From the NCBI GenBank assembly GCA_015059845.1, contig SUZR01000008.1, positions 58,578 to 122,577 of the forward strand: a stretch of DNA of 64,000 nt, read 5' to 3'. This document shows, piece after piece, positions 9,133 to 17,772 of the stretch. The translations under genes were made by a program, and so were the position numbers. The notes below the pieces were generated by a model, which made no database searches, was not told where the DNA came from, and saw only the letters and a list, made by a program, of their open reading frames with translations. The DNA is from Rikenellaceae bacterium (GTDB lineage: Bacteria; Bacteroidota; Bacteroidia; Bacteroidales; Rikenellaceae). The stretch's first letter is position 1. Each line of letters begins with the position of its first letter.

Positions 9133-11631
9133 TTATAAATTATTATGGAATCTCACAACCGTAATTCCTGCACCACCTCTATCGGCGTGCTCATCGGCAG
9201 CCGTGGCCACCTCGGGTATAGAGCGCAGATAACGGCGAATCTCCTCCTTGAGTGCGCCCGTTCCCTTACCGTGCAGAATAGTTACGCCACTAACGCCAAC
9301 CATAAGTGCATCATCCACCAAGTCCTGCACCACCTCTAACGCCTCAACGGCTCGCATACCGCGCACATCCACGCTATCGCGGAAATTCAGCTTACGTGAT
9401 GATATATCCACCGACACAACCGTACGCGGCGTGACGGGCTTAACCGACTTCTTATACTCGGCATTTGACACCACAACCAGCTTATCCTTATCTACCGTAG
9501 TGAGTATCTGTCCAAATGCGACCTGTACCTTACGACCCTTAATGCTCTGCACCACGCCGGGCACCTCCTGACCCGCAATACGCACCTTCGAGCCAACCTC
9601 GATGGGTTTGGGTGCGGGCACAGCCTCCGCAGGTTTCTGCTCCACGGCCTGACCACGACGTTTCTTATCCTCCTCGCGGCGTGCCTTGCGGCGCATCAGG
9701 CGCTCCATCTCGCGCTCCACCTTCTCGCCATCGAATGACGACTCTACATCCTCCACCGTGGTCTTGAAATCGTCCAGCTCGCGGCGTGCCAGACGCGTAA
9801 GTTCCTTCTCAGCCTGCGCCTCCTTGATAGTACGGATAGTATTCTCAATCTGGCGGTTGGCATCGGCAATAAGTTGCTGCGCCTCAGCCTTTGCCTTCTG
9901 CAAAATCTCCTTACGCTCCTCCTTGATGCGCGAGAGCTGCTCCGCATAGCTCGACTCCAGCTCCTCAACCTTGCGGTCGGTCATACGTATGCGGTCACGC
10001 TTCTGTGACCAGTAACGTCTGTCGCGCGCAATCTCGCGCAGCTGACGCTCCAAATTGATATGGTCACTACCCGCCTTATCACTCGCCGAGCGGATAATAT
10101 CCTCTGGCAGGCCTATCTTGCGGGCAATCTCAATGGCAAACGAGCTACCGGGCTTACCCATCTCCAACTTAAAGAGCGGGCGGATATTCTGCACATCGAA
10201 CATCATTGCTCCATTGGCAATACCCTCCGTTCCCGTTGCGTAGTATTTAATATTCGAGTAGTGCGTGGTAATCACTCCATAGCACCCTCGCTCCAGCAGT
10301 CGCTCCAAAATAGCCTCGGCAATAGCACCTCCGATGACGGGCTCCGTACCTGAGCCGAACTCATCAATCAAAACCAACGTGCGTGACGAGGCTGCCTGCA
10401 GCGTAGATTTCATATTCATCAAGTGCGAAGAGTAGGTCGAGAGGTCATTATCCATCGACTGCTCATCACCGATATCCAGACATATACTCTCAAATATTGG
10501 CAACTCGCTCATCTCACCCGCCGTAACGGGAAATCCGCACTGGAACATATACTGCACCATACCCGTAGTCTTCAAACATACGGATTTTCCGCCTGCATTA
10601 GGTCCTGATATAACAAGAATATGCTTCTGCTTATCGAGCTGCATATCCAGCGGCACCAGCTCCTTCTTCTCGCGCTTCAGGGTCTGCGCCAACAGAGGAT
10701 GGAAGGCGTGGCGTAACACCAGACGGTCATCGGTTGAAACGATAGGCTTGCCCGCCCCATTCTCGATGGCCCAACGCGCCTTAGCTCGCACGGCATCCAT
10801 CTCAGCAAGATACTCACCAGCCGATGCAATAGGCTCGGCATCGGGGCGCAGCTCCTCGGTAAACTCCGTCAGCAGACGCACAATCTCGCGGCGCTCGGCA
10901 TACTCCAACTCTTTGAGTTGGTTATTCAACTCGACAACCTCAACGGGCTCTATATAAAATGTCTTACCCGTTGCCGACTCGTCGTGGATAAAGCCATTCA
11001 GTTTACGTTTATTTCCTGCCGAAACAGGGATAACAGCACGACCATCGCGGATGGAAATCATCGCCTCGGCATCCACGATACCTGCACGCTTGGCATTATT
11101 AAGCACCTGATTCAGACGCTTCGACACCTGCCCCTCGTGCTCACGAATCGAGCGGCGAATCATCACCAACTGTGGCGAGGCGCCATCACGTATCTGTCCC
11201 TCATCATCCACAAGCTGATTTATGCGACGCACCACATCGGGGAACACGCATACACTCTCGCTACGCTTCCGCAGGCGGGGATACTGCTCCTCGGAGCGGT
11301 TCATCACAAAACCCACCATATTGCCCACGGCGGTCAATGCGCGGCGCAGGATAACCACCTCCTCGGTCGTAAGAAAAGCCCCCTCGACACCAATCTTAGC
11401 CATAACGGCCTCCATATCGGGGAACTCATCTCGCGGAGCATCGGGATCGAGCATAAGCAGAGTACGCATCTCGTTGGCAATATCCTGCTTGCGCTCAATA
11501 TCCGAGCGTGAGGTCGAGAATCGCTCCCCCGCTATGATATCACGCGCAGCCTGCATACTACACAGGGCCGTAACCTGCTCACGCAGACGATCAAAACCGA
11601 TCTTCTGCTCAAAATTTACGGGATATATCAT
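9133..11631 (-). CDS. mutS2: Endonuclease MutS2 (MutS-like ATPase with Smr domain)
   Basis: MutS2 acts on branched DNA or, in other lineages, on collided ribosomes; it is not the mismatch-recognition MutS. The 832-residue protein lacks the MutS mismatch-binding domain. It has the core and clamp region, an ABC-type ATPase (ISGPNAGGKSVCLKT, then LVLIDEFGSGTEP and the ITTHY switch), and a long charged coiled coil (about residues 520-660). A KOW-like segment (VGSKVRIAGQEVPGVV) precedes a C-terminal Smr nuclease domain with VDVRGMR and HGKGTGALKEEIR. The start is 11 bp after the mlaD stop. Confidence 0.96.
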   Translation of the reverse strand: MIYPVNFEQKIGFDRLREQVTALCSMQAARDIIAGERFSTSRSDIERKQDIANEMRTLLMLDPDAPRDEFPDMEAVMAKIGVEGAFLTTEEVVILRRALTAVGNMVGFVMNRSEEQYPRLRKRSESVCVFPDVVRRINQLVDDEGQIRDGASPQLVMIRRSIREHEGQVSKRLNQVLNNAKRAGIVDAEAMISIRDGRAVIPVSAGNKRKLNGFIHDESATGKTFYIEPVEVVELNNQLKELEYAERREIVRLLTEFTEELRPDAEPIASAGEYLAEMDAVRAKARWAIENGAGKPIVSTDDRLVLRHAFHPLLAQTLKREKKELVPLDMQLDKQKHILVISGPNAGGKSVCLKTTGMVQYMFQCGFPVTAGEMSELPIFESICLDIGDEQSMDNDLSTYSSHLMNMKSTLQAASSRTLVLIDEFGSGTEPVIGGAIAEAILERLLERGCYGVITTHYSNIKYYATGTEGIANGAMMFDVQNIRPLFKLEMGKPGSSFAIEIARKIGLPEDIIRSASDKAGSDHINLERQLREIARDRRYWSQKRDRIRMTDRKVEELESSYAEQLSRIKEERKEILQKAKAEAQQLIADANRQIENTIRTIKEAQAEKELTRLARRELDDFKTTVEDVESSFDGEKVEREMERLMRRKARREEDKKRRGQAVEQKPAEAVPAPKPIEVGSKVRIAGQEVPGVVQSIKGRKVQVAFGQILTTVDKDKLVVVSNAEYKKSVKPVTPRTVVSVDISSRKLNFRDSVDVRGMRAVEALEVVQDLVDDALMVGVSGVTILHGKGTGALKEEIRRYLRSIPEVATAADEHADRGGAGITVVRFHNNL

Positions 11632-11642
11632 CTCTGCGTGCT

Positions 11643-12677
11643 TTACTCGGCCGACTTCAACTCCTTCATCTGCTGCTCGTGCTGCTTCTCGGCCAGCTCA
11701 TCGGCACGTTTGATAGCCTTCTTCTCAGCCTTAGCCTTGGCCTTCTCCACCTTTCGTGCTGGGTCGCTGCCAAACACAGAGATATTAATATAACGATGAG
11801 GATTCTCCTTCAAATCAGACAACAGAGCCGAGAGATTATCGCTCGCAGCAGTCAGGTTATTATACAACTCGCCATCGCTGAGCAGCTTGCCAACACTACC
11901 GTTCTCATCCTTAACCGATGCGAGAATACCATTCATCTCGCCCACCAAGTGCTCCAGCTTTGCCACAAGGTCACCCTCAGCAAGCTGGCCAGAGAACTTA
12001 TTAAGGTTATCGATAATGCCACCCACCTGCTCCGAATTATCACCCAGGCTCTTTGAGAACTTGCTGAGCGAAGCCAAAGCCTGCTCCAGATGCTCACGCT
12101 CCTTGGCGAGCATAGTATTGACGTTGCTTGTAACACCATCGACGTTCGTCATTATGTTTGTCATACTCTCGGTGTTAGCCGCAAGGAGTTTATTTACAGA
12201 GTCGAGTGTGACGGTCAGGCCATCAACTACGGCCGAAATCTTCTCATTCAGGAAGTCAATCTCCGTACCTGCCATATCGAACAAATCGCCTCCGGCCTCA
12301 GTCTCGATAGTGCCACCCTTCGGGATAAACTCCGACGATTTACCATAGACGATTTCAATCGCTTTACCGCCCATAATTCCATCACTGAAGATTTTAGCCT
12401 TTGAATCCACGGGAATCTTATAACGCTTATCCACCGTAATCTCTACCTCTACGCCCTTTGTCGGATCCTCGTCAAGCGTAATCTTCGACACGGCACCGAC
12501 CTGAACGCCATAAAGCACAACGTGCGATGCGGGTTGAACGCCGCTTACCTGCTCATAATAAGCATAATAGGTATTACTACTGCTAAATACATCCGATCCC
12601 TTCAGGAATCTTACAACGCCCCATCCTACCAATAGGACAAGGACTGCAAACAAACCAACTTTTAACTCTTTTTTCAT
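11643..12677 (-). CDS. MlaD/MCE family lipid-transport substrate-binding protein
   Basis: A 344-residue protein anchored by one N-terminal helix (LKVGLFAVLVLLVGWGVVRF), placing the rest in the periplasm. An MCE domain follows at about residues 38-115 (YYEQVSGVQPASHVVLYGVQVGAV), then a long region predicted to be helical and a Lys/Glu-rich tail. MCE proteins form hexameric rings that shuttle phospholipids between the two membranes. The permease and ATPase partners are not in the window. The neighbouring amidase and divergent lptD make this an envelope cluster. It starts 34 bp after the amidase stop. Confidence 0.9.
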   Translation of the reverse strand: MKKELKVGLFAVLVLLVGWGVVRFLKGSDVFSSSNTYYAYYEQVSGVQPASHVVLYGVQVGAVSKITLDEDPTKGVEVEITVDKRYKIPVDSKAKIFSDGIMGGKAIEIVYGKSSEFIPKGGTIETEAGGDLFDMAGTEIDFLNEKISAVVDGLTVTLDSVNKLLAANTESMTNIMTNVDGVTSNVNTMLAKEREHLEQALASLSKFSKSLGDNSEQVGGIIDNLNKFSGQLAEGDLVAKLEHLVGEMNGILASVKDENGSVGKLLSDGELYNNLTAASDNLSALLSDLKENPHRYINISVFGSDPARKVEKAKAKAEKKAIKRADELAEKQHEQQMKELKSAE

Positions 12678-12711
12678 ATTGTTTTCTTTTTATTTTTCTC
12701 TCTACCAGGCA

Positions 12712-13887
12712 CTACTTGACAATCCTATCATCGTTGTAATGCACCACAAAGGCATCCTTAAACGAGCGTCTTACCTCTGCGAGGTTACGCTGCGCCTCGG
12801 CTCTTGTGGCAAATGTTCCATAGCAATATTTATACTTCAGCACACCGCCACCGATGTAACACTTCACCTTGCCCTTGTAACTCTTAAATTGAGAATCCGT
12901 ACTATTAACCCTCTTATCCGAGGCCAGCAGCTGAATAGCGTAACCATCGCTCACCTCCGCCTTTACCTCCTCTTTTTTGGGCTGCAGCTCGCTCTTTGCC
13001 GTACTCTCCCTTTTGGGCTGCGGCTCACTCGTCACGTCACTCTCTGGCTCCGCGACATCCTCTGCCTCGGCTGGCTCAACCATTGTTGTCGTAACGCCCG
13101 CCAGACGGTTGATATGGCTCACATACTCCTTAACGGCATTGCACAACATACGCGCATAGGCATCCTGTCCCTTCTCGGAGTTCATATACGCAAGCTCGCT
13201 CTTATTGGTCATAAAGCCCAACTCGGTCAGCACGCTCGGCATATCGGTAGCGTACAACACCTTGAGCAGCTGCCGCTTAACAGGTCTAACAGCTCGCCCG
13301 CCCTTCTGGTAGTGTAACTGCATTATTCGCGCCATCATTTCACTATACTGTCCGTACGTGAATTGCAGATTCTGAATATATGCTCGCACCATCGCCGCCG
13401 TATTGGCATCCGACATATCAATAAGTTCATCCTTATTGTTGTTGTACAAGGCACTCTCATTATAACGGGTCTCCTTCTCACTCTCACCCATAATCAACGT
13501 CTCGGCACCCCTAACCGATGTAGCCTTAGGCGCTGCATTGGCGTGTATTGAGATAAAGAAATCGCCCCCAGCCTTGTTGGCTATGTTTGCTCGTGCCGTA
13601 AGGTCTTCATTCAGACTCTTTCCCAATGCCGTATCCGTCTTACGGGTATATACCACCTTCACCCCTGGCAACTCCTTCTCAATGAGCGCACCGAGCTTCA
13701 ATGCTACCGCCAAGTTTATATCCTTCTCCTTCACGCCGCCATACACCGCTCCGGGGAAAGCCTTGCCTCCGTGACCCGCATCAATAACAATAACGCGCAC
13801 ACCTGCCTCGTTATTTTGAGCAAGTGCGAAACCTCCGCCAAAGGCGAGGCTGAGAATCAAAAGTAGACAACAGACTAAACGTTTCAT
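12712..13887 (-). CDS. N-acetylmuramoyl-L-alanine amidase (Amidase_3) with SPOR-like C-terminal domain
   Basis: A secreted peptidoglycan hydrolase that cleaves the amide between MurNAc and the stem peptide. The 391-residue precursor has a signal peptide (about 1-23, ending ALAQ). The zinc amidase domain includes VIDAGHGG (His ligand), KEKDIN (Glu ligand), SIHANA (His ligand) and the catalytic Glu in LTELGFMTN. An acidic linker rich in Glu and Pro leads to a SPOR-like domain (about 310-391), which in other proteins binds denuded septal glycans. This suggests a role in cell separation. It is the first gene of the minus-strand block and is divergent from lptD. Confidence 0.94.
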   Translation of the reverse strand: MKRLVCCLLLILSLAFGGGFALAQNNEAGVRVIVIDAGHGGKAFPGAVYGGVKEKDINLAVALKLGALIEKELPGVKVVYTRKTDTALGKSLNEDLTARANIANKAGGDFFISIHANAAPKATSVRGAETLIMGESEKETRYNESALYNNNKDELIDMSDANTAAMVRAYIQNLQFTYGQYSEMMARIMQLHYQKGGRAVRPVKRQLLKVLYATDMPSVLTELGFMTNKSELAYMNSEKGQDAYARMLCNAVKEYVSHINRLAGVTTTMVEPAEAEDVAEPESDVTSEPQPKRESTAKSELQPKKEEVKAEVSDGYAIQLLASDKRVNSTDSQFKSYKGKVKCYIGGGVLKYKYCYGTFATRAEAQRNLAEVRRSFKDAFVVHYNDDRIVK

Positions 13888-13930
13888 ATAAAAACTGCCG
13901 AAATATTAGCGGTAATACGCAAAAAAACGT

Positions 13931-13938
13931 TATATTTG
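13931..13938 (+). promoter_or_regulatory. Probable -7 promoter element for lptD
   Basis: TATATTTG matches the Bacteroidetes -7 consensus TAnnTTTG exactly and lies about 60 bp before lptD in the divergent gap. No clear TTG or TTTG is seen about 20 bp upstream, so the -33 element is weak. Confidence 0.5.
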
Positions 13939-13961
13939 TCGGTTAAAAAACCTCACTCGGA

Positions 13962-14008
13962 GGGGCCAACAACCCCATTTCGGGCGGTTTTGCCGACTTG
14001 TCGGCAAA
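13962..14008 (+). promoter_or_regulatory. Two inverted repeats in the lptD leader, one spanning the candidate start codon
   Basis: A GGGG/CCCC hairpin (13962-13976) is followed by a perfect 9-bp inverted repeat with a 2-base centre: TTTGCCGAC (13989-13997), TT, GTCGGCAAA (14000-14008). The TTG codon at 13998-14000, the longest possible lptD start, lies at its centre. The structure could be a protein-binding operator or an RNA hairpin that limits initiation. This is inference from symmetry alone. Confidence 0.4.
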
Positions 14009-16775
14009 GTTACGAAAAATTATTGATATTTTGGGAAAATTAAGAGCTAAATATATCCTTTCGGTAGCCGTTGTGCTAATATTCGTGCAATTCGTATTCG
14101 GACTGCCCGCCGCACCTGCTGTGATTCAGGCTCGCATCACAGCCAAGCAGGAGCAGGACACCCTCAAGCGCGACAGCATACGACGAGTAAGAGAGATGCA
14201 GCAGACGATTGACTCTATTATGGCGTCAGCAGGTGTGGACCAAGACTCGTTGGAAACACTCGGTGACACCATCGTTCAGCGTCGCAGGTCGGGCTCGGGT
14301 CTTGATAGAATCATCAAGGGTCGCGCTACGGACTCGCTCTACTACGATATGCGCAAGAAGATGGTCTATCTCTACGAGAAGGGCGATGTGACCTACGACA
14401 ATATGAATCTGCAGGCCGACTTTATGAATATCGACCTCGACACCAAGAACATCTACGCATACGGCAAGGCCGACACGGTGGATGGCGTGCCGACCGTTAC
14501 ACGACCTCTCTTCTCGCAGGGCGGCACATCGCTCAATATGGATACCATCTCGTACAACATCGAGTCGCAACGTGCCAAGATTAAGGGCATTGCCACACAG
14601 CAGGGCGATGGCTGGCTCATTGGCCAGGATGTCAAGAAGATGGAGGACAACTCTATCCATATTGCCGATGGTATGTACACCACCTGCGACCAGACCGAGC
14701 ACCCCCACTTCTACTACTATATGTCGAAGGCAAAGGTTATCCCTGGCGACAAGGGCAAGGTAATTATGGGTGGTGGTCACCTGGTCATCGAGGATGTGGA
14801 TATCCCCTTCTTGGGTCTGCCCGAGGGATTCTTCCCGCTTAGTTCCGGTCCGAAGTCGGGTATCCTGATGCCGTCATACGGTGAGGAGGCACGTCGTGGA
14901 TTCTTTATGCGAGGCTTGGGATACTACTTCACGCTGAGCGACTATATGGACCTCGCACTTACGGGAGGCTTCTACACCCTCGGCTCGTGGGAGGCAAAGG
15001 CTGTTTCGCGATACGTAAAGCGTTACAAATACTCTGGTAGCTTTAACTTCGATTATGCCAGCATACGTTCGGGCGACAAGGGTGACCCCGACTTCGTAAA
15101 GCAAAACACATTCCGTCTGCAGTGGACACACGCACAAGATGCAAAGGCCAACCCGGGCTCGACCTTCTCGGCCTCGGTAAACCTATCATCGAGTGGTTAT
15201 AACCGCTACTCGGCCACCACGCTCAACGATATGCTCTCGACGCAGACCAACTCATCTATCGCATACTCGAAGAATTGGGCTGGCACGCCATTCTCATTCT
15301 CAATGAATATGGCCATTTCGCAGAACTCGCAGACCAAGGCTATGGCCGTTACACTGCCCAACATCTCGTTCAACGTATCGAAGTTCTTCCCCCTGAAGCG
15401 AAAGGTTAAGTTAGGCAAGGACCGCTGGTATGAGAAGATTTCGATGAGCTACTCGGCAAAAATCACAAACTCGGTGCAGGCCAAGGAGAGCGATATATTC
15501 TCAAGCGAGACGTTGAAGAATATGCGTAACGGCGTGCAGCACACCATCCCCGTGCAGGCGTCGTTCAATCTCTTCAACTATATCAACATTACGCCCAATA
15601 TGAACTATACGGAGCGTTGGTATTTCAAGAAGGTTGAGAAGCAGTGGAATCCCGAAACCAATCAGGTCGAGAACCTCGACCCCGAGTATGGCTTCTATCG
15701 TCTTTACAACTACAATGCGGGCGTATCGCTCTCAACAATATTCTACGGTCAGTGGCAGGTGCGTGAGAAGTATAAGGATTTCAAGCTACAAGCCTTGCGC
15801 CACACCATCACGCCATCTATTAGCTTCGCCTATGCCCCCGATTTCGGAAACCAGAAGTACGGTTACTTCAAGACCGTGCAGGCCGACTCTACGGGTCGCA
15901 CACAGGTATATTCACCCTTCACCGACAACGCATACGGCGTTCCCTCGTCGGGCAAGAATATGGCTATGACCTTCAGCTTATCACAGAGCCTGGAAGCCAA
16001 GGTGCTGAGCAAGCGTGACTCTACGGGTGTAAGAAAGATTAAGATTATTGACGACCTCTCGATTGGTGGCTCATATAACTTCCTTGCCGACTCAATGAAG
16101 CTATCGACCATCTCGCTGTCGCTGCGTTCGACCATCTCGAAGAAGTTTGGTATTAACCTGCGTGCTACGCTTGACCCCTATGAGGTTACGCCCGAGGGTA
16201 GAAGATACGACAAACTCACCTGGAGCCGTGGTAATCTGGGTCGTATTATGAATACGGGCTGGAGTTTCGGTTACTCGTTCCAGTCGCGCAACTCAACAGC
16301 ACCGGCCATAAACGATATCAACAGTATTCCGCCTGAGTACACCAATCCGTTCTACGACCCCTACGGCACGATGGACCCGCTACTTAGACGACAATATATG
16401 TCGCAGGCATACTACGACTTCTCGCTGCCGTGGAACTTCGGTTTTAATTACAGCGTAAACTACAACCTCGCCTACGTCAATAACGGTACGACGGGATATA
16501 AACGCACAGTAACCCAGACCATCGGTTTCAATGGTAGTATCACCTTCTCGCCGAAGATGTCGGCAACCATCAATGGCGGTTACGATATAACGAATAACAA
16601 ACTGACCACCTCGTCAATCAGTATCTCGCGCGACCTGCACTGCTGGCAGATGTCCTTCTCGTGGGTGCCGTTCGGCCACTACAAGAGTTGGAGTTTCCAT
16701 ATCGGTGTGAAGGCTTCGTCGCTGCAGGATTTGAAGTACGACAAGAGTCAGTCAATGTATGACAACTATTTTTAA
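13998..16775 (+). CDS. lptD: Outer-membrane LPS assembly protein LptD (OstA-like)
   Basis: LptD inserts lipopolysaccharide into the outer leaflet of the outer membrane. The 925-residue protein has an N-terminal hydrophobic signal or anchor (YILSVAVVLIFVQFVFG), an OstA-like periplasmic jellyroll (about residues 110-270, including KKMVYLYEKGDVTYDNMNL), the hallmark segment LPEGFFPLSSGPKSGILMP, and a large beta barrel of alternating aromatic strands to the C terminus. No ATG is available near the N terminus. TTG 13998 and TTG 14031 (MGKLRAKYIL) are the plausible starts; the second would give a more usual signal sequence length. The gene is divergent from the amidase. Confidence 0.88.
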   Translation: MSAKLRKIIDILGKLRAKYILSVAVVLIFVQFVFGLPAAPAVIQARITAKQEQDTLKRDSIRRVREMQQTIDSIMASAGVDQDSLETLGDTIVQRRRSGSGLDRIIKGRATDSLYYDMRKKMVYLYEKGDVTYDNMNLQADFMNIDLDTKNIYAYGKADTVDGVPTVTRPLFSQGGTSLNMDTISYNIESQRAKIKGIATQQGDGWLIGQDVKKMEDNSIHIADGMYTTCDQTEHPHFYYYMSKAKVIPGDKGKVIMGGGHLVIEDVDIPFLGLPEGFFPLSSGPKSGILMPSYGEEARRGFFMRGLGYYFTLSDYMDLALTGGFYTLGSWEAKAVSRYVKRYKYSGSFNFDYASIRSGDKGDPDFVKQNTFRLQWTHAQDAKANPGSTFSASVNLSSSGYNRYSATTLNDMLSTQTNSSIAYSKNWAGTPFSFSMNMAISQNSQTKAMAVTLPNISFNVSKFFPLKRKVKLGKDRWYEKISMSYSAKITNSVQAKESDIFSSETLKNMRNGVQHTIPVQASFNLFNYINITPNMNYTERWYFKKVEKQWNPETNQVENLDPEYGFYRLYNYNAGVSLSTIFYGQWQVREKYKDFKLQALRHTITPSISFAYAPDFGNQKYGYFKTVQADSTGRTQVYSPFTDNAYGVPSSGKNMAMTFSLSQSLEAKVLSKRDSTGVRKIKIIDDLSIGGSYNFLADSMKLSTISLSLRSTISKKFGINLRATLDPYEVTPEGRRYDKLTWSRGNLGRIMNTGWSFGYSFQSRNSTAPAINDINSIPPEYTNPFYDPYGTMDPLLRRQYMSQAYYDFSLPWNFGFNYSVNYNLAYVNNGTTGYKRTVTQTIGFNGSITFSPKMSATINGGYDITNNKLTTSSISISRDLHCWQMSFSWVPFGHYKSWSFHIGVKASSLQDLKYDKSQSMYDNYF

Positions 16776-16793
16776 CCTATAAAACGCCCCTGT

Positions 16794-17744
16794 ATGAAAC
16801 GCCTTTTCAACCTCACACTTAGCGTGATTATCGCTATCACGCTGACGTCGCCCGCCGTGGCACAGACCAAAGATGATGGAGTATTACGCATACTTGCCAT
16901 CGGCAACAGCTTCTCGGACGACGGCACGGAGTATCTGCCCGCCCTGCTGGAGAATCTCGATGTGGAGAATGTCGAGGTTGCGCGTCTATATGTTGGTGGT
17001 TGCACGCTGGAGAGCCATATGAAGTTCTACGACAACAATGAGGCGGCATATAAGTTCTACCGCTCAAAGGCCGGCGAGAACAAGTGGAGCGAGTCGGAAG
17101 AGAAGGTTACAATGCAATATGCATTGGCTTTGGGCGAGTGGGATATCATCACTATGCAGCAGGCATCGGGTTACTCAGGCCAATATGATAGCTATACGCC
17201 TCACCTCGGTCGTTTGATTGATGTGGTAAAACAGGCCCAGCCCAATGCTAAGCTGGTGTGGCATATGACCTGGTCATACTCTTCTGACAGCGACCATAAA
17301 CATTTCCACTACTACGATAGCAATCAAGCAAAGATGGACAACGCCATCTTAAATTGTCTGCATACCCTACTCGACGAATTTGACGAGATAGAGACCATCA
17401 TCCCCTCAGGAACCGTGGTTAAATCGTTGCGAGGCTCTGCTATCAACAACTACCCCAAAGACCTCACACGCGACGGTTACCATATGGGACACGGCGCGGG
17501 TCGTTATGCCTTGGCTTGTACGTGGTACGAAACACTCGTAAAGCCCTACACAGGCAAATCTATGATGGGTAACACGCTGCGCGTATGCGGCGGATTGGTA
17601 TCTGTTTCGGATGTGGTTGCGCTCTACTGCCAGCAGGCGGCAAAGCAGGCGGCAAAACGTCCGTTTGATGTTCGCACGGTAAAGGTATCTGCCGGCAAGG
17701 CTGCAAAGGCAAAGGGTAATATAGAGCAGACTATTATAAAGTAA
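16794..17744 (+). CDS. Secreted DUF4886 (SGNH-hydrolase-like) protein
   Basis: A 316-residue protein with a signal peptide (about 1-24, ending PAVAQ). The block ILAIGNSFSDDG places a Ser in an SGNH/GDSL-like oxyanion motif, followed by EWDIITMQQASGYSGQ. Near the end of the domain DGYHMGHGAGRYALA supplies the usual Asp-x-x-His. The family is annotated DUF4886 and is common in gut Bacteroidota; an esterase or deacetylase acting on glycans is likely, but no substrate is established. It begins 18 bp after lptD, so it may be co-transcribed. Confidence 0.85.
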   Translation: MKRLFNLTLSVIIAITLTSPAVAQTKDDGVLRILAIGNSFSDDGTEYLPALLENLDVENVEVARLYVGGCTLESHMKFYDNNEAAYKFYRSKAGENKWSESEEKVTMQYALALGEWDIITMQQASGYSGQYDSYTPHLGRLIDVVKQAQPNAKLVWHMTWSYSSDSDHKHFHYYDSNQAKMDNAILNCLHTLLDEFDEIETIIPSGTVVKSLRGSAINNYPKDLTRDGYHMGHGAGRYALACTWYETLVKPYTGKSMMGNTLRVCGGLVSVSDVVALYCQQAAKQAAKRPFDVRTVKVSAGKAAKAKGNIEQTIIK

Positions 17745-17772
17745 TAACGGCTATACATTATATAATAAAGAG

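Noticed and set aside
14226..14780. A 184-codon open frame antisense to lptD
   Set aside because: It falls in the conserved OstA-like domain of lptD, has no start context and no family similarity I recognise.
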